This document shows positions 46,301 to 57,691 of a stretch of DNA of 64,000 bases, in pieces. Origin of the DNA: Chondrilla cf. caribensis. Its lineage: Eukaryota > Porifera > Demospongiae > Chondrillida > Chondrillidae. The stretch spans positions 1,954,721 through 2,018,720 of the forward strand of contig OZ026570.1 of NCBI GenBank assembly GCA_964020155.1. Reading direction: 5' to 3'. A model generated the notes under the pieces. The model was not told the DNA's origin. It searched no databases and saw nothing but the letters and a program-made list of their open reading frames with translations. A program made the position numbers and the translations under genes. Within the stretch, counting starts at the first letter, position 1. Each line of letters starts with the position of its first letter.

Positions 46301-47868
46301 GACATTATTACAGTTTGAGAGCGGGTTATTGAGTAAACCAGACAAGAAAGGAAGGACACCCCTACATTATGCTGAATATTATGGCTGCAAAGCTTCAGCT
46401 ATTGCTTTCATTTCTCATGGTGAGATATTCCTTTATATTGTTGAATATATATATATATATATATATTATGACACACATTAAAGTTATTCCATAAGAAAAG
46501 GGAAGTAGAGGCCTTGGATATTTTCTGAGTGTATTTTTGAAAAATAATAATAGTTATAGAAAATGAACTGCCAACTGAATTTCAATATAATTATATATAA
46601 TTCACTTCGAGGTCTTTTAGAACTCCATTTGTTCATGTACGTATCTGTAGTAAATGGAGACGTCACCTTGCAGAGTATGTCCCATTTGGAGTATGATCAT
46701 TAGTTAACACTTTGATACCTCCAGCTGGATTGGGGGTGTGACATACGACTATGTACAGGGACCTAAGGACATGCTCGACTTACGTAGGATAACACAGAAT
46801 GTTATAGATTTACAGATAGATTTATTCCTGTTTGTCAAATGGGTTCAATGCGCATCCACATGATTTTACTTATAGAGTTTTAAATAGATTCAATTGTCAT
46901 AAAGGACTTCGTTTACTCTGCTGTAGGTGATGATACTAATGCAATTGATAGCCAAAAGCAAACTCCCTCGGATACTGCAAGAGAGGGGAAAGTACAACTT
47001 GTTCAATTGGATACACCAGAAGCACCAGTTGAGGAAACTGTGAGTATACTTTGTATGTTCTTATTATGCATCTTAAGTAAATTCCCAATTCAAAGGGAGT
47101 GTATTATTTGTAGAAATGTAATGAGTAGAGTGTAATTGTATATTAAATATTCAATCATTTGTTTTTAAATATTGTTTTTCCTCAACCATTCCTTACCATA
47201 GGACTTTTATGATGCAAATCAGTCGGAAGAAGGTACATGTTGATTATTGTCATTTAAATATGTATACACTTGGGTATAAAGTCCATTCAATTGTTTGAAA
47301 TTCAACTTAATAATAGCTGAATTGCCCACCCAAAGTGTGGGCGACCCAGTGTGAAGTTGATTGAACAGTTTGAAGTAATTAGAATGGAACTAATGATCAT
47401 TGTGTTTGTGCACTTACAGAATTATGTATAATATCTGCAGCTCTGGGGCAGTCAGACTTCAATAGTACACCAAACAGAAGAATAGGTCGCAGCAACGGAG
47501 GAGTTTCTGTATCATTTTCCGGTTGGTTTGTGTTTGTGAATCACTTGCTTATAAACAGGATGAACTAGAATATTGATTTATATGACATCATTATAACCCT
47601 TATAGATACAACACCAAGTAAAATAGAATTAAGGCGTGTTTTAAAGGTTGTCAAAGACTACTCCGAACTAGTAAGGAAGCTAGGGGTGTCAGAGCATATT
47701 TTGAAACAAGGGGGCCCGAATCCAGGATTGACAGCCTTGTTACACTGGACGAAAAACTCCGACCATCCCACCAAGAAGTATCTCTTGAAGTGCGTGGAAG
47801 AGATAGTGGGTGCTGGAAATGAAGATGTAGCAAAACTGAGAGTTGGATTCAAATTATCAAGAAAATGA
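40385..47868 (+). CDS. N-terminal domain/ankyrin/Death gene, copy B
   Basis: Exons: 40385-40575, 40621-40779, 45960-46419, 46927-47039, 47202-47232, 47441-47521 and 47606-47868. It encodes the same N-terminal domain and first ankyrin exon as TRP copy A, then a shortened ankyrin exon (GDDTNAIDSQKQTPSDTA..VQLVQL) that changes without a break into DTPEAPVEET, the linker of the Death gene family. Next come DFYDANQSEE, a Ser/Asn-rich exon and a Death-type domain (KIELRRVLKVVKDYSELVRK, LLHWTKNSDHPTKKYLL, VEEIVG). From exon 3 onward all phases agree. Exon 1 has six A instead of seven before its donor, which shifts the frame into exon 2 unless translation starts later (Met codons at the start of exon 3) or the run is polymorphic or an assembly error. 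A LINE and LINE relics lie in intron 2. Confidence 0.6.
41355..45182 (+). mobile_element. Full-length or nearly full-length CR1/L2-like LINE
   Basis: Inserted between CACTC (41350-41354) and CACTC (45183-45187), probably a 5-bp target duplication. The copy-C segment (58741-58765) has the empty site with a single CACTC. The element has a 16-nt leader before the ATG, one intact ORF, a 365-nt 3' UTR and an (ATACC)n-type tail. The sharp ends and undamaged ORF suggest a recent insertion, after the B/C duplication. Confidence 0.85.
41371..44817 (+). CDS. LINE polyprotein: 2A peptide, PHD finger, APE endonuclease, reverse transcriptase (1148 aa)
   Basis: A single open frame. I place the start at 41371 (AAAAATGG), inside the element; the frame is open upstream only through flanking DNA. 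Residues about 85-106 are hydrophobic and run directly into GDVELNPGP (107-115), a canonical 2A ribosome-skipping motif. Residues 120-170 form a Cys4-His-Cys3-type PHD finger (CGKCNKP..CNRCDVWFHAKC..WFCGCC). The APE-type endonuclease begins near 214 (VVHLNIRSL, SETWLD, GGGVAIYSR, CGDFNINLL, SDHQMVYV). The RT shows LTNYRPISLLP, FLDLSKAFDSVDH, GVPQGSVLGP and FADDTTIY (catalytic Asp pair at 877-878). All catalytic motifs are intact. Many CR1/L2 elements split the PHD into a separate ORF1; here everything is fused behind a 2A. Confidence 0.92.
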   Translation: MATPWTRALSKRLIILATVYIVLLGNTTVDSEQRSETSPAIFKVSLKLSIAKGFSHLRVDVSCGFKTPSLWSRSTYGQLHFTILSICFTACCYLSVVSLTLLLLLAGDVELNPGPIRFPCGKCNKPVKNNQKGLQCNRCDVWFHAKCELVSNNVYELLSNTNDEWFCGCCCLPPLSDSFFSAACDSLDSSSTSSISLSNDESLCTLRPSGSHGLLVVHLNIRSLTRHLDELKHTIEIHQPDIIALSETWLDSTVYDSDIWINGYNLYRKDRDRHGGGVAIYSRDYLHTRVLIPYDSPSPIETLWIDVACSNSTGNLLLGCCYRPPASSINSVDHLLLDIESALSLKKNVVVCGDFNINLLGGIHPLKDKMCTFIDNHSLCQPIASPTRISCTTQTLIDIFLLSSSDLLVSSGVSDLAISDHQMVYVNLTLAFPKPKTISIRKRSYRKFNEEEFCADLAKAPWCLMDIFECPDDKLFVFEQLINSCLDEHAPWSNIKRRKHKLPWITPTVQKAIDNRNRLLRKFKKTSCPEIWESYKKCRNTVTRVLRDSKKAYFEHMIEKSVSPNMLWKCIKSTLPASSESWDVFERSHTSLADAFNHHFVSVTKGSGSSSCHSTTNSTVCVSPSISDPCCSSSQLELHTVSVDDCTEVLNALKPNRSCGPDSIPSFVLKSASNIVAPHLTTIINISLSSGSFPNSWKLADVKPLHKSGDKDQLTNYRPISLLPSSSKVIEKIVRHQLTHHLESNNLIYPLQSGFRKHHSTATTLLRCMNDWFTAIDDGFFVGVVFLDLSKAFDSVDHLLLQDKLTTLGIAPSARRWFSSYLSNRSQRTIIGESKSLPLTSDTGVPQGSVLGPTLFSIMINDMPSACPDCTAVLFADDTTIYAIGKNVNEIASQLSTALARCQHWLSDNHLQLNLSKTKCMLIHSQHKAPPPLALKLSDTSIEQVSKFKFLVCVINHHLSWDDHIQLITTKVTRNISLLRNLSWFLPRSALMKFYEAYILPTFDYCDVVWFCCTRTQALKLERLQNYAGRVILKEPRISSATSIRKKLGWTTLEARRNTHMATHIFKTLKNAAPSYLQTLLQPHKTTGYHTRGAVCGNLLLPQPRTEAGKKAFSFSAPRLWNSLPDEAKGSTSLTLFTACVRSHFNTV
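45188..45660 (-). pseudogene. Decayed LINE (endonuclease and RT scraps), B copy
   Basis: On the minus strand: an endonuclease scrap (ARCGTLCECNAHQRRQVVDD, with a frameshift just before it), then after a deletion the RT box FLYADDTSLFGED and NVMKLGIVHFRSKG, where it is cut by the intact LINE at 45187. It is the same relic as 58380-59200. About 205 bp more of it (around 45635-45845) are kept here than in copy C. Confidence 0.7.
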
Positions 47869-48849
47869 ATATTTCATTATCAGTTTCATCAATAATAGTG
47901 TAACCTGGGGTACAGATGTGCTGACCATTGTTAACATGTCTATTGTTGATTCTTGCAGGACTAAGTGATCCAAAAAAATATGTAGTTTATTACGTAACTG
48001 ATCCTTCCGTGTAGTAACTCTGCAGTTTCCAATTCCATACACAGCACAGCATATTATAGCTGAGATAACGATAATAATAGTATAGTATAACAGTTTTTGT
48101 AATTGGCAATAATAACAAAGCTGAGTGTACAACATTATTTTATTTAACCTGCATGAGTTACTGTATGTATGACCATTGACCACCATATTATGAATTAAAA
48201 GTACATTGGTAATATTATAATTATAGACAATTTAACTTCAATGCTTCATTCATGCCCTATATTGCCAGAATGTACATGTAACAGTGCAAATCCATGGAAC
48301 TCAAATGTGATTGTTTGTCGTATGAGAATCTACCCATTCAAATGTACTAAACATTTGCTGGTTGGAATGGGCAAACATCCTGAATGCTATATATAGTCGC
48401 ATACAATCCCCTACAATCAACAGTATAGGATGTACATGATGCATAATACAGTACAATGTCTGGTGTAGATGCCAGAATTATGTTCTATGTCATGTCTCTC
48501 ATTCCAACCATCCCTACCTTGTCCTGTCCCTTTTTATACAAGTCATCGCTGCATGCACCTTTTTGTCTTTCATATAATATTATAGCACTTATAATAATAT
48601 ATTATATTATATTAAAATATGTACCATATAAGCCTAAATAAACACTGTTGATTTTAGATCCATAAGAATCAGCAAGCCATCAATACATGACATTGTGAAA
48701 TATAGTGCATGTGTTGAAAGATCTATTTTGCTGTTGTAGAAAACATGCAACTCAATGTACAATATGCACACTATGTGTATCAAATAGTGGATACTAATTA
48801 GAGAGAAACTTCTGGGTTCATGCTTATTGAAGGTTTCTTCCATTCTTCA

Positions 48850-51800
48850 TCACCCAAGCTCATCATCTTGATCATCATCTGCTTTGCCAACTTCCAGTGG
48901 TTCTTCTTCTTTGTTTTCAATTAATTCAGCCAATTCAGTGAATTTCTCAGTAAATTTTTCAATTGTTTTAGTCAATGTGTCCACTTTTTCCTCAAGATAT
49001 CTGTGCAAACAAAAAGGATGAGATACGTAGAATGGTACACATTAAATATAAATTAAAGCTCAAATGCATTTCACCCTCACTCTAATCTGGTATTTGTCTC
49101 CATGAATTTATCCTGATTGTTGAAAATATCCTCTGGGGAATCTGCAGGCAATTATTAGCAATAAGTAGAGCGGTGCATAATGGTAGAATAATCACTCGAT
49201 CCTCACCGATCTACATACACTCCTGGTAAAATAATGTCTTGAATGACTATGTACAGCAATGGATAGAAAGTGAGTCAATCTAAATTCAATAAACCTTATA
49301 TACTTGCCACAATATGTCTGAAAAAGTATTTTGGAGAATATGGATTGGGATAGGTATATACGGTTGAGAAACACACACGTAAACATCCACACAACACACA
49401 GATACACATAACACACACACACACACGCACACACACACACACACACACACACCACACACACACAGCAAACAATACACACACGCGCACGCACGTGTGCATA
49501 CACATCCGATATAGCACATTCATGTCAGCCTACCTTCAGGAACCATGGAATTTTTTTGTTCTTCTCCAATCGTCGCTCAACAAATCCTTCAGGGACGTAC
49601 CATAAAACATTTCCTTTCAAAAGACGAGCAACAATCCTAGCTCTAGCCATGGCAAATGTTCCTTCCACATCTTCATGTGCTTTGGAATAAGAATCACTCA
49701 TTTGAGCAATCAAGATGTTGAGAAGGACAATGATCACAATGAACAAGAAAAGCAGGTAAAGAACAATGGAGAACCACCTACAAAGAAAAAGAAAGAATTC
49801 ACCTCATGACAGCTTTACAATACACGCAGGTATGACACGTCAACAGTTGGATGTTGACATGTCCTACCTGCGCATGGGAGGAGTTACAAAACTGAACATG
49901 AGGTGTACTTACTGATATCCAATATATTCTCCAGTGGTGTCATCAGAGGAGAAATAGTCCACAACACTCCCTGATTCAAGCAATATACGCACACCAGTAA
50001 ATAGTACGTGCCACGGATACCTATAATATAAGAGAACACTCAATTCAAACCTTACCATTGATTAAAACCTAAAGTTGATATTAGACCTACTAATCAGGCA
50101 TGACTGACAAGTAAAATGTACTGTGAAAAATATGGTAATAATTACAATAATTCTGTGTATAGTACATAACGCATTAGTGTGGGGAGGTTTAAATAGTACA
50201 TATTGAAAGACATTCTGATAATAACTATACTAACTCACAATGCTTTCAGTGGGAACACACTGACATCAGACACTAATTGTCCATCATCCTTAACAGTCAC
50301 TCCTGCTCTGAGTCCAAAGTAAAATGAACCCACAAAGACCAATAGAAATATGCCATAGAGAACACTGAACTTGACAATGTCTGACTTGATGATTTCCACT
50401 ATGATCCTCACATAAATGCCGGTCATTCTGCAGAAAGGAAAAAAAGATACGTACCACATTTAAAGCAGGATTATTTTTGTTATAATAAGGGCATTCTGAT
50501 TAGGAGACTGTACAGTAGTGTACATGGAGTTATCTAGTGTGTTGGAAGGGATTTCCACTGCAGATAAACTAGAATAATAATTTTACTTAGCTTGTTATGG
50601 GTAATATTATGGATAAGCCACATCTAATGCTGCACTACTTTTATGGACATACGTAGGTAGCTTATTAATGAGTTTTTCGGATCCATGAAAATGGGATCAG
50701 TGGTCATTAGTTTATTTCCCTTGTCTTCCAGACATTTTGACTAGAAGGTTCATACTAAGGAATTGTACATGTCTACATGTCTCATCCTAAAAGAACCAAA
50801 AGAGTTACAACGGAATATATTGACCAAAATAATGATTTGTGAAGCAGCTACACTCTCCAGGCCTAATGAAAGAAAAATATTAGCCTTTTAGTTTGTGCAT
50901 ATATGAAATAACACTCACCGAAATAATGACACATATTCCAGAAGGAGCAAAGAGTTAGCAAGATAAGCCAAGGAAGCAAATATCCATTGGATTTGAGAAG
51001 CTGTAATGCAATGATGGCTTATATCTGTGACATTGCCCACAGGAAGAGCACAGTAGCCTAATCCAGTGGAAGCACACCAGGTTGTAGCAGCTCGAAATGG
51101 AATTATCATCAATGCTAAGGCAATTCCAAGCAGCTGAAGATAGTTAAAGTAGTCCAAAAAGTACTTTTTCTTGACAACAGAATACACAATGTATTGCACA
51201 TACGTAGAACACTTACGCACGTTATCATTTCACGAATTTCATCATACCCCTTCATGATGAAGCATATTAGAGTAATCACTTCCAAAGCAAGTCTAAAATA
51301 ATCCAAGCCATTTCTGTAGCAACCAGGGTTGTCGAGATCAGGTCGAGCAGCAATGATGAGAGCTGTAGCAAATATACTCATTCTCACAAGGAACCAAATG
51401 AAGGAGAGCCTGTCCATAGAAGGATTGCACAATCTAAAGTACATGCTGATGACCACATTGTTTGCATAACACTCACGTAAACATCCACTTTACTATTCTC
51501 TTCCACTTGTTTTCAACCAGAGCCAGCATAGCAGGGTGCTGTACAAGATCCTATGAAATTGGGAGCATACAGTGCAAGTGACATTGCAAGGCAAGCAAAG
51601 AGGACATATTATTTTGCACAGGGCTATGCCTATGTATGCAGTATACATTGTTCATATTCACTATACCAGGACACAAGCGAGTTAGTTGTATTCTGCCTAG
51701 ATGTGTTGCAGCAGATATAAGGGTAATTAGATTACCAAGGGTATTGCCAAAGGTAATCAGTTAGTACTTTATTAGCTACAGCATACCTAGCAAGTATATA

Positions 51801-52416
51801 ACAATATCAGACAAATAAAAAAAACAAGAATTTAATTCCTAAATGTCTACAAGTCGATACATACGTACACTACACAGTACCTTACGATCCAGCTCAACAA
51901 TGCCTTCCAGAAGGGATGAGTCTTCTGCCTGAAAATTTCCAGGTTGATCTGGGCAATGCCCTTTTCCATCTTCTTCCATGATCTCACACAACACCAAACT
52001 CTGTCCCAATACAAATTTGTCCATCACAGCCTTTGTTGACTCCTAAAAATAAATACAAAATTAATGTACACAATATGTGCAATTTGCATTATTAATTTTA
52101 ATAACATTCTTAGTATATTCCAAACAGATTATTCAAAGAGATCAATCATTTTACCTTCATTGTCAACTTTGTTCCCCCCTCTCTGACAAAATCTTGAAGA
52201 AAGCTATAACCTTTCTTCCCAACACTTCGACAACGCTTCATCATGTCAACAACTCTAACAGGCCATACACAATAACAGTTTTTCAGTGCATCATAAGCTA
52301 CATTCTAAACATAATAGACTGGCTTACATACCCAAAAGGAGTCATTGATCTGATATATCCAGCCACAATATCATCCTTAGTAAATGTGCCACTTTTTTTC
52401 TCAGATTTTTCACAAG
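48850..52416 (-). pseudogene. TRP-type channel, copy B (no ankyrin exons, early stop)
   Basis: Exons parallel to TRP copy A: about 52416-52332, 52254-52155, 52042-51881, 51550-51477, 51409-51217, 51169-50919, 50427-50239, 50020-49913, 49777-49534, 49246-49207, 49141-49081 and 49000-48850. Pre-S1, S1-S6 and pore are intact (PWHVLFTGVRILLESG, IVLLNILIAQMSDSY), as is the coiled-coil tail (YLEEKVDTLTKTIEKF). Two defects: no N-terminal or ankyrin exons are found upstream (the next 1.9 kb is empty), and the 40-nt exon homologous to 19427-19388 has an in-frame TAG at 49211-49213, which would remove the coiled coil. It may be a pseudogene or make a short channel. Confidence 0.6.
49403..49492. repeat. 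(CA)n microsatellite in a TRP-B intron
   Basis: CA tract between the S6 exon and the 40-nt exon. The equivalent tract in copy C is at 62378-62450. Confidence 0.9.
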
Positions 52417-53376
52417 TTTGATATCATTTTTACATACTATAATGAATGCCAGAACAAATGATACCAAGTATGTAGACTAAGCACGTGGTATAGGATCAAG
52501 CATGGCCAAATATCCCAATAATGATTGCTGTTGTGCCTTTGTGAATAATTTCTGGAGTACAATAGTAACGGATGATTGTTAGAAATGTTTTAGCAGAAGT
52601 ATGTTTGCAAGGACAACGAAAGGAATTATTTTGAATGTGTTAAATATTCCATGGTTTATTTCACCCGAACATTAATATTTGATTCAACTTGTATCAATGA
52701 TTTGGTCAATACTGTTCTCTTCTCCATTATATCTACATTTACGGAAATATAAGAACATAAGTAGAAAATTTAGAGGAGATGGCTTCTAAGAGGTTGCATA
52801 CATTAACTGGGCTGGGATATTTTAAAGCAATTTCACGTTTTATAATTAGTTAATAATAAGTTCGATAAATAGAGGATTATGCTGTCATGAAATGAACTGA
52901 CATCTCAAAAATGGTCATAATATATTCCAGGAAAATGGTCATATTTATGCACAAAGGCATAGGCTATAGAGCATTGGAGAAATAACATACATGTACATAT
53001 AATAATATGTGTATATAGGCTCCCTTAAACTGTCATTACGTGACTCATGTAATGAAAACATAGATCATACAGAATTTTCTGGCCTTCATAGGGTGTTTGG
53101 AGAAAGAAAGTTGTTAATGACTGAAAAAACAGCTAATGTTTCTTTACATCATTCAAAGTGTCATATTCTATAGATATTCTGACCTGTAAACATTCAACTG
53201 CGTATCTACACTCCAGCTTTGCATTCCTCCATCTTATTTCATATAAAATGAGGTGTTTTCAAGAAGTAAAACCAGCTATAACTCCAAAATGTATCATAGG
53301 ATGGTACACCAATTTCAGGTTACTTTCTAGTACAGTATCTGTAATGGATTAGATTACAATTATTGAAAAAGATGCA
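52417..53376. other. Upstream of TRP copy B; no exon recognised
   Basis: AT-rich, with no ankyrin, N-terminal-domain or UPA coding sequence on either strand that I could find. Confidence 0.5.
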
Positions 53377-53410
53377 TGTGTGTGTGTATGTGTTTGTGTG
53401 TGTATGTTTG

Positions 53411-53492
<82 letters not shown>
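53377..53492. repeat. (TG)n microsatellite
   Basis: TG tract with a few TTTG interruptions. Confidence 0.9.
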
Positions 53493-53494
<2 letters not shown>

Positions 53495-53689
53495 GCATAC
53501 ATGTGTGTGTTACAAGTGCATACGATTCTTCCCCTGTGTGGAATGTAAACCCAACACATCCACCCTGTCTATGGGCCAGCATACTGTACTAATCATACAC
53601 ATGTACTGTATATGAAGGAGTATATGCATCAGCTTGTGTATGTGTTAAAGTGTTCTTACATACATGGTGTACTGATAAAGGTTGACCAG

Positions 53690-54300
53690 CAAGGACTAGT
53701 TGAGGTGTGGGGGTACAATGTGGAGAGGTGACAGTGGAAGGAGGAGAGGTTCTACAAACTGAAGAGTGATGGTCCTGTCTGTGCTGTCATGTATGTGTCC
53801 ACACACCAGTGCATAGTACAGGATCCAAGAGAGTGGAGTCGAACACATCTTTGACCATGGACTGTGTGAAACAATTAACTGCAGTTGGTGGGGGATAGAG
53901 TTGTGTGTGTGTGTGTGCATGCGTGTGTATGTATGTGTGTGTACGTATTTACATGTATGTTGTGTGTAAGGATACGTACATGTGTATATATATATATATG
54001 TGATATCATAGATACTCTATGACACTGTATCACATCCTACAGTGCACATGGTATTGTATTCTCTGTTCATCTGATCACGTTCTCGACACTTGCACTACTG
54101 TACTGTCGGGTGTCATGACTCTGTGCTATATCAATACTGTGAGTCTGTGTGTGTGATTATCACATGACGATACTGTGATTCTGTGTGTGTGATTATCACA
54201 TGACGATACAGTGAGTCTGTGTGTGCGATTATCTCATGACAATACAGTGAGTCTGTGTGTGTGATTGTCACATGACAATCACATGAATTCTCTTCAACAG
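53690..54300. other. Short tandem repeat GTGTGTGATTATCACATGACGATACTGTGAT
   Basis: At about 54130-54290 a roughly 45-bp unit (GAGTCTGTGTGTG.GATTATC.CATGAC.ATAC) is repeated four times. 53700-53890 has an open minus-strand stretch behind a TTTCACACAG acceptor that might be a further exon of the neighbouring gene, but its frame is unclear. Confidence 0.5.
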
Positions 54301-54343
54301 AATGAAGAAATTCTATTACTTTTGGAACTTCAAGGAAGAAGTT

Positions 54344-54508
54344 CTAAGGAAATATCTCCACCCGATATGATTCATTGGTACTGTTAATATTTGTTATGTA
54401 CAGACAACCTTCAGGGATAACATCATCCAAGAAACTGGAGGAGTTGTACAGCCTGTGAGTAGTAGTGGCACACACACACCCACACCCACACACACCCACA
54501 CCCATACC

Positions 54509-54539
<31 letters not shown>

Positions 54540-54542
54540 CAC

Positions 54543-54588
<46 letters not shown>

Positions 54589-56077
54589 CACACACACACA
54601 CACATTTTCTCCATCAGTCACTATTTATACTATTTAAAGGAGGATACCTTCACGTACGTTTCAACCAATCAAATAAGAGTTTAACAAACGGACCGCAGTG
54701 TAATATCAAACGATTATCTGATTGGCGGAAGGTAATCTCGCACCTAGAGCGTGCTATAATCAGCCACGATTCTCAACGTGATTCTATGAACTTTCTACTT
54801 TAAACCTTCAAGTTCGTTCCTGCCCTTTGTGAGTCAGTCAAGTCAGCCGAGATGGACGAAAACCTTGAGGATGGACGATCGAAGGGGACAACCTCATGGG
54901 TGAAGAAGAGCGCTGTCAAGAAGGGCACGATTGCCGTCGGGAAGAAAGTCGTGGTTGCTTGGGGAAAGTCGAAGAAGACATACAATGCAGAAGTGATCGA
55001 AGATGGAGTTCGCTCTTCAGAGAACCCCCGACAAGACGACAATGAGGAGTCATTTACATTTACACCTTATTATTTACTTTTACTATTTTTCTGCATGGTT
55101 TTATCTTGGTGTATCAGTAACTATCTTCTATTACTTGTACATTTTTGAATGGTTTATCTTCAATTGCAAGTTGGTATAATCTTGAAATGTTCGCGTACAG
55201 TTACAGTAACAGTTACTACGTATACGTATAGTTCATTCCAGAGGCATTTGGGCCCATGCAGCATCCCCGAAGTAGTAACTACATAAGTTCAATCCAAATT
55301 AGAACGTACGTGCGTACGTTAGTATATACCCCTCACTTAGGCGGTCTCTGACTCTAGTCGATGCCCCTGTCTTCTTCCAAAAGTCTCCTTTATCAATCAA
55401 CAATTATAATAAAGGCACACATGCGCACTGCCAACAATAAGGAGCTCCTTTTTACATACGTACTAATATACGTACGTACGTAGCTAGCTAGCGTTGCCCT
55501 TCTGGGAAAGCGGCCGACGTATCGCTACATCTCCGCAGACAGGGCACACACACTCCCCAGACTGGACGTTCACCGGTTTCCGGGCTGGCTAACCGCGTAG
55601 CGTTGCGGAAAATCCAGGTTTCTTGTAACATGTACCGTACATATACTCACTTGTATTAATGTATGATAAATATGTGGTCCTAAATGTGTATACATAATAC
55701 GTAGTCAGTTTACACCCACAAACACAAAGTACATACGTGTGCATGTGAATATCAATATTAACTCTGAGATATACATAAATGCATATTATGTAAGTGGTGT
55801 TAGCATGAAGGGGTTGAAGTAGACCACAGAACGTGCCAAACAGATCTCATTCACTCACAGTTGCTCCTGTAACTGTCGGACCTTTGTCCACTGTTCTACC
55901 ACTTTAGGGTTGATTTGTGGAGAAGGTGTCAATGATGGTTGCTTTGTCATCATCGGGGAGACCATGTGAGCCCCAGATAGACCCATCTGCGTAGAACAGA
56001 AAGCACAATACCAAATGGTGAGTGGTGATTTAAGAGTCACTAAAACAGACAAAAGATGATAGTGTGTTGATAGTTAT

Positions 56078-56127
<50 letters not shown>

Positions 56128-57060
56128 AATGCAGCTGAGAAGGCTATAACACATATGTATTCATGTATGTATGCACCATATTACACATGTACAGTGGAGC
56201 CTCTCTATTCCAAACTTCCAAATTGAGGAAACCTCTGTAATAAGGACACCATTCTGTGCCCCAGTGTAGTAGTGTAGTATATTAAATGACCTCTGAATTG
56301 AGGAAACCTATGTAATACAGACTAGAATTATGGTTCCAAAGTGTCCATAATAGAGAGGTCCCACTGTATACACACACAAAGAGAACTGTGTATGGAAGAC
56401 AACCTTACCTTGTGCAGTGTGTGTTTCTCAGTGGAGACATTGAACAAGTGATGAAATGCATCATGACACCTTTCTTCAACTTCCCTATAACACAACATTT
56501 CAGAACACAAAGCGAATTTCATTGCGTACATAGACATTTGTATCAAAATACATACATGGTGGTTCACAATATGTATGTATGTAGGTACGTACGTATGTAC
56601 TTCAGAACACACAATAAACACTCAATATGTTGTTGGGAAAATCCTTTGGATTGAGGAGTATTTAAATACACTCAATATAAGATGAGAAAGGACAGTTGTT
56701 GATATAGGAAATCCTTTATCAACAAATGTCCTTTCTACCGAGGGATGCTTTTTCGATGCCTAGAAGATAACCATGGAAACATGGAAGATAAGCATTGCCC
56801 TGGTTGGGAAGAATTGAAGATTACGGCCAGTGTCAACGTTTATGAATCCACTACTCATAAAACACTCAATATGTACATGACAAATGCAGAAATATGCAAT
56901 AATACGTACATACATACGCATGCAGATATGTAGTACTACAGTCATCGATACACACGTACATACAGACCCCAATATATGCACATACATATGTAAGTATGGC
57001 TCATAAATCCATAGTATTACTTGCATATGTACCTGTCAAGCATGTCCATGTAAGCACTGT
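54344..57060 (-). CDS. Unrecognised multi-exon gene (3' four exons)
   Basis: Four exons join in phase on the minus strand: 57060-57033, 56484-56409, 55986-55859 and 54452-54344 (stop TAG at 54344-54346). All have good GT/AG sites (GTACAT, GTAAGG, GTGAGT). The predicted end of the protein contains SAYMDMLDREVEERC, HHLFNVSTEKHTLHK, a Pro/Ser linker (KQPSLTPSPQINPK), VVEQWTKVRQLQEQL (amphipathic helix) and FLDDVIPEGCLYITN. I cannot name the family. 5' exons lie beyond 57060. It would be duplicated together with copies B/C if the duplication is a simple tandem. Confidence 0.55.
54472..54603. repeat. (CA)n microsatellite
   Basis: Directly upstream (minus strand) of the last exon of the unrecognised gene. 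Confidence 0.9.
54852..55148 (+). CDS. Possible first exon or small ORF, hypothetical
   Basis: ATG in good context (GCCGAGATGG) opens a frame with a Lys-rich start and VGKKVVVAWGKSKKTYNAEV, a beta-rich stretch like a small SH3-like or Tudor-like barrel, then an acidic part. The hydrophobic C-terminal third is AT-rich and may be intron. It lies inside an intron of the minus-strand gene. No family recognised. Confidence 0.3.
   Translation: MDENLEDGRSKGTTSWVKKSAVKKGTIAVGKKVVVAWGKSKKTYNAEVIEDGVRSSENPRQDDNEESFTFTPYYLLLLFFCMVLSWCISNYLLLLVHF
55149..55858. other. Intronic; no feature beyond ACGTACGT repeats
   Basis: Several CGTACGTACGT runs (near 55305 and 55460) and one GC-rich stretch (55495-55620). 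No coding signal supported. Confidence 0.4.
56083..56146. repeat. (TG)n microsatellite
   Basis: Intronic TG tract. Confidence 0.9.
56190..56368. mobile_element. Short pogo/Tigger-like MITE
   Basis: TACAGTGGAGCCTCTCTATTCC on the left and ATAATAGAGAGGTCCCACTGTA on the right are inverted repeats with TA flanks. The interior repeats GAATTGAGGAAACCT. 179 bp, no ORF. Confidence 0.7.
56690..56860. repeat. Inverted relative of the 8.6-9.2 kb repeat
   Basis: GTCCTTTCTACCGAGG, GATGCCTAGAAGATAACCA, GGAAGATAAGC and GGGAAGAATTGAAGAT are the reverse complement of 8860-8960. Confidence 0.75.
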
Positions 57061-57309
57061 CTGCAGGTCTTTTAATAATTTTGTAGTGTTCTATTATAGG
57101 ATTTGGCATAATCTGTCTGCATATAATTCTGTTTAGTGTGAATTTATAGCTGCATTATTACTAGTTTGTAGCTCACGATGTCATCGCAGCGGAAAGCTGT
57201 CTCAGGAATGTACAGGGACAAGGCTAAATGACCCTTATCATATTGTACACATGTTTGTACATGTACATAACAAGCTTCTATGTGTGGGTGTGATCTATAG
57301 GTACATAAT
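57061..57309. other. Upstream of the unrecognised gene model
   Basis: A minus-strand open stretch near 57227-57175 (SLYIPETAFRCDDI, then GTGAGC) could be another exon, but its phase does not fit the next exon directly. Confidence 0.3.
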
Positions 57310-57691
<382 letters not shown>

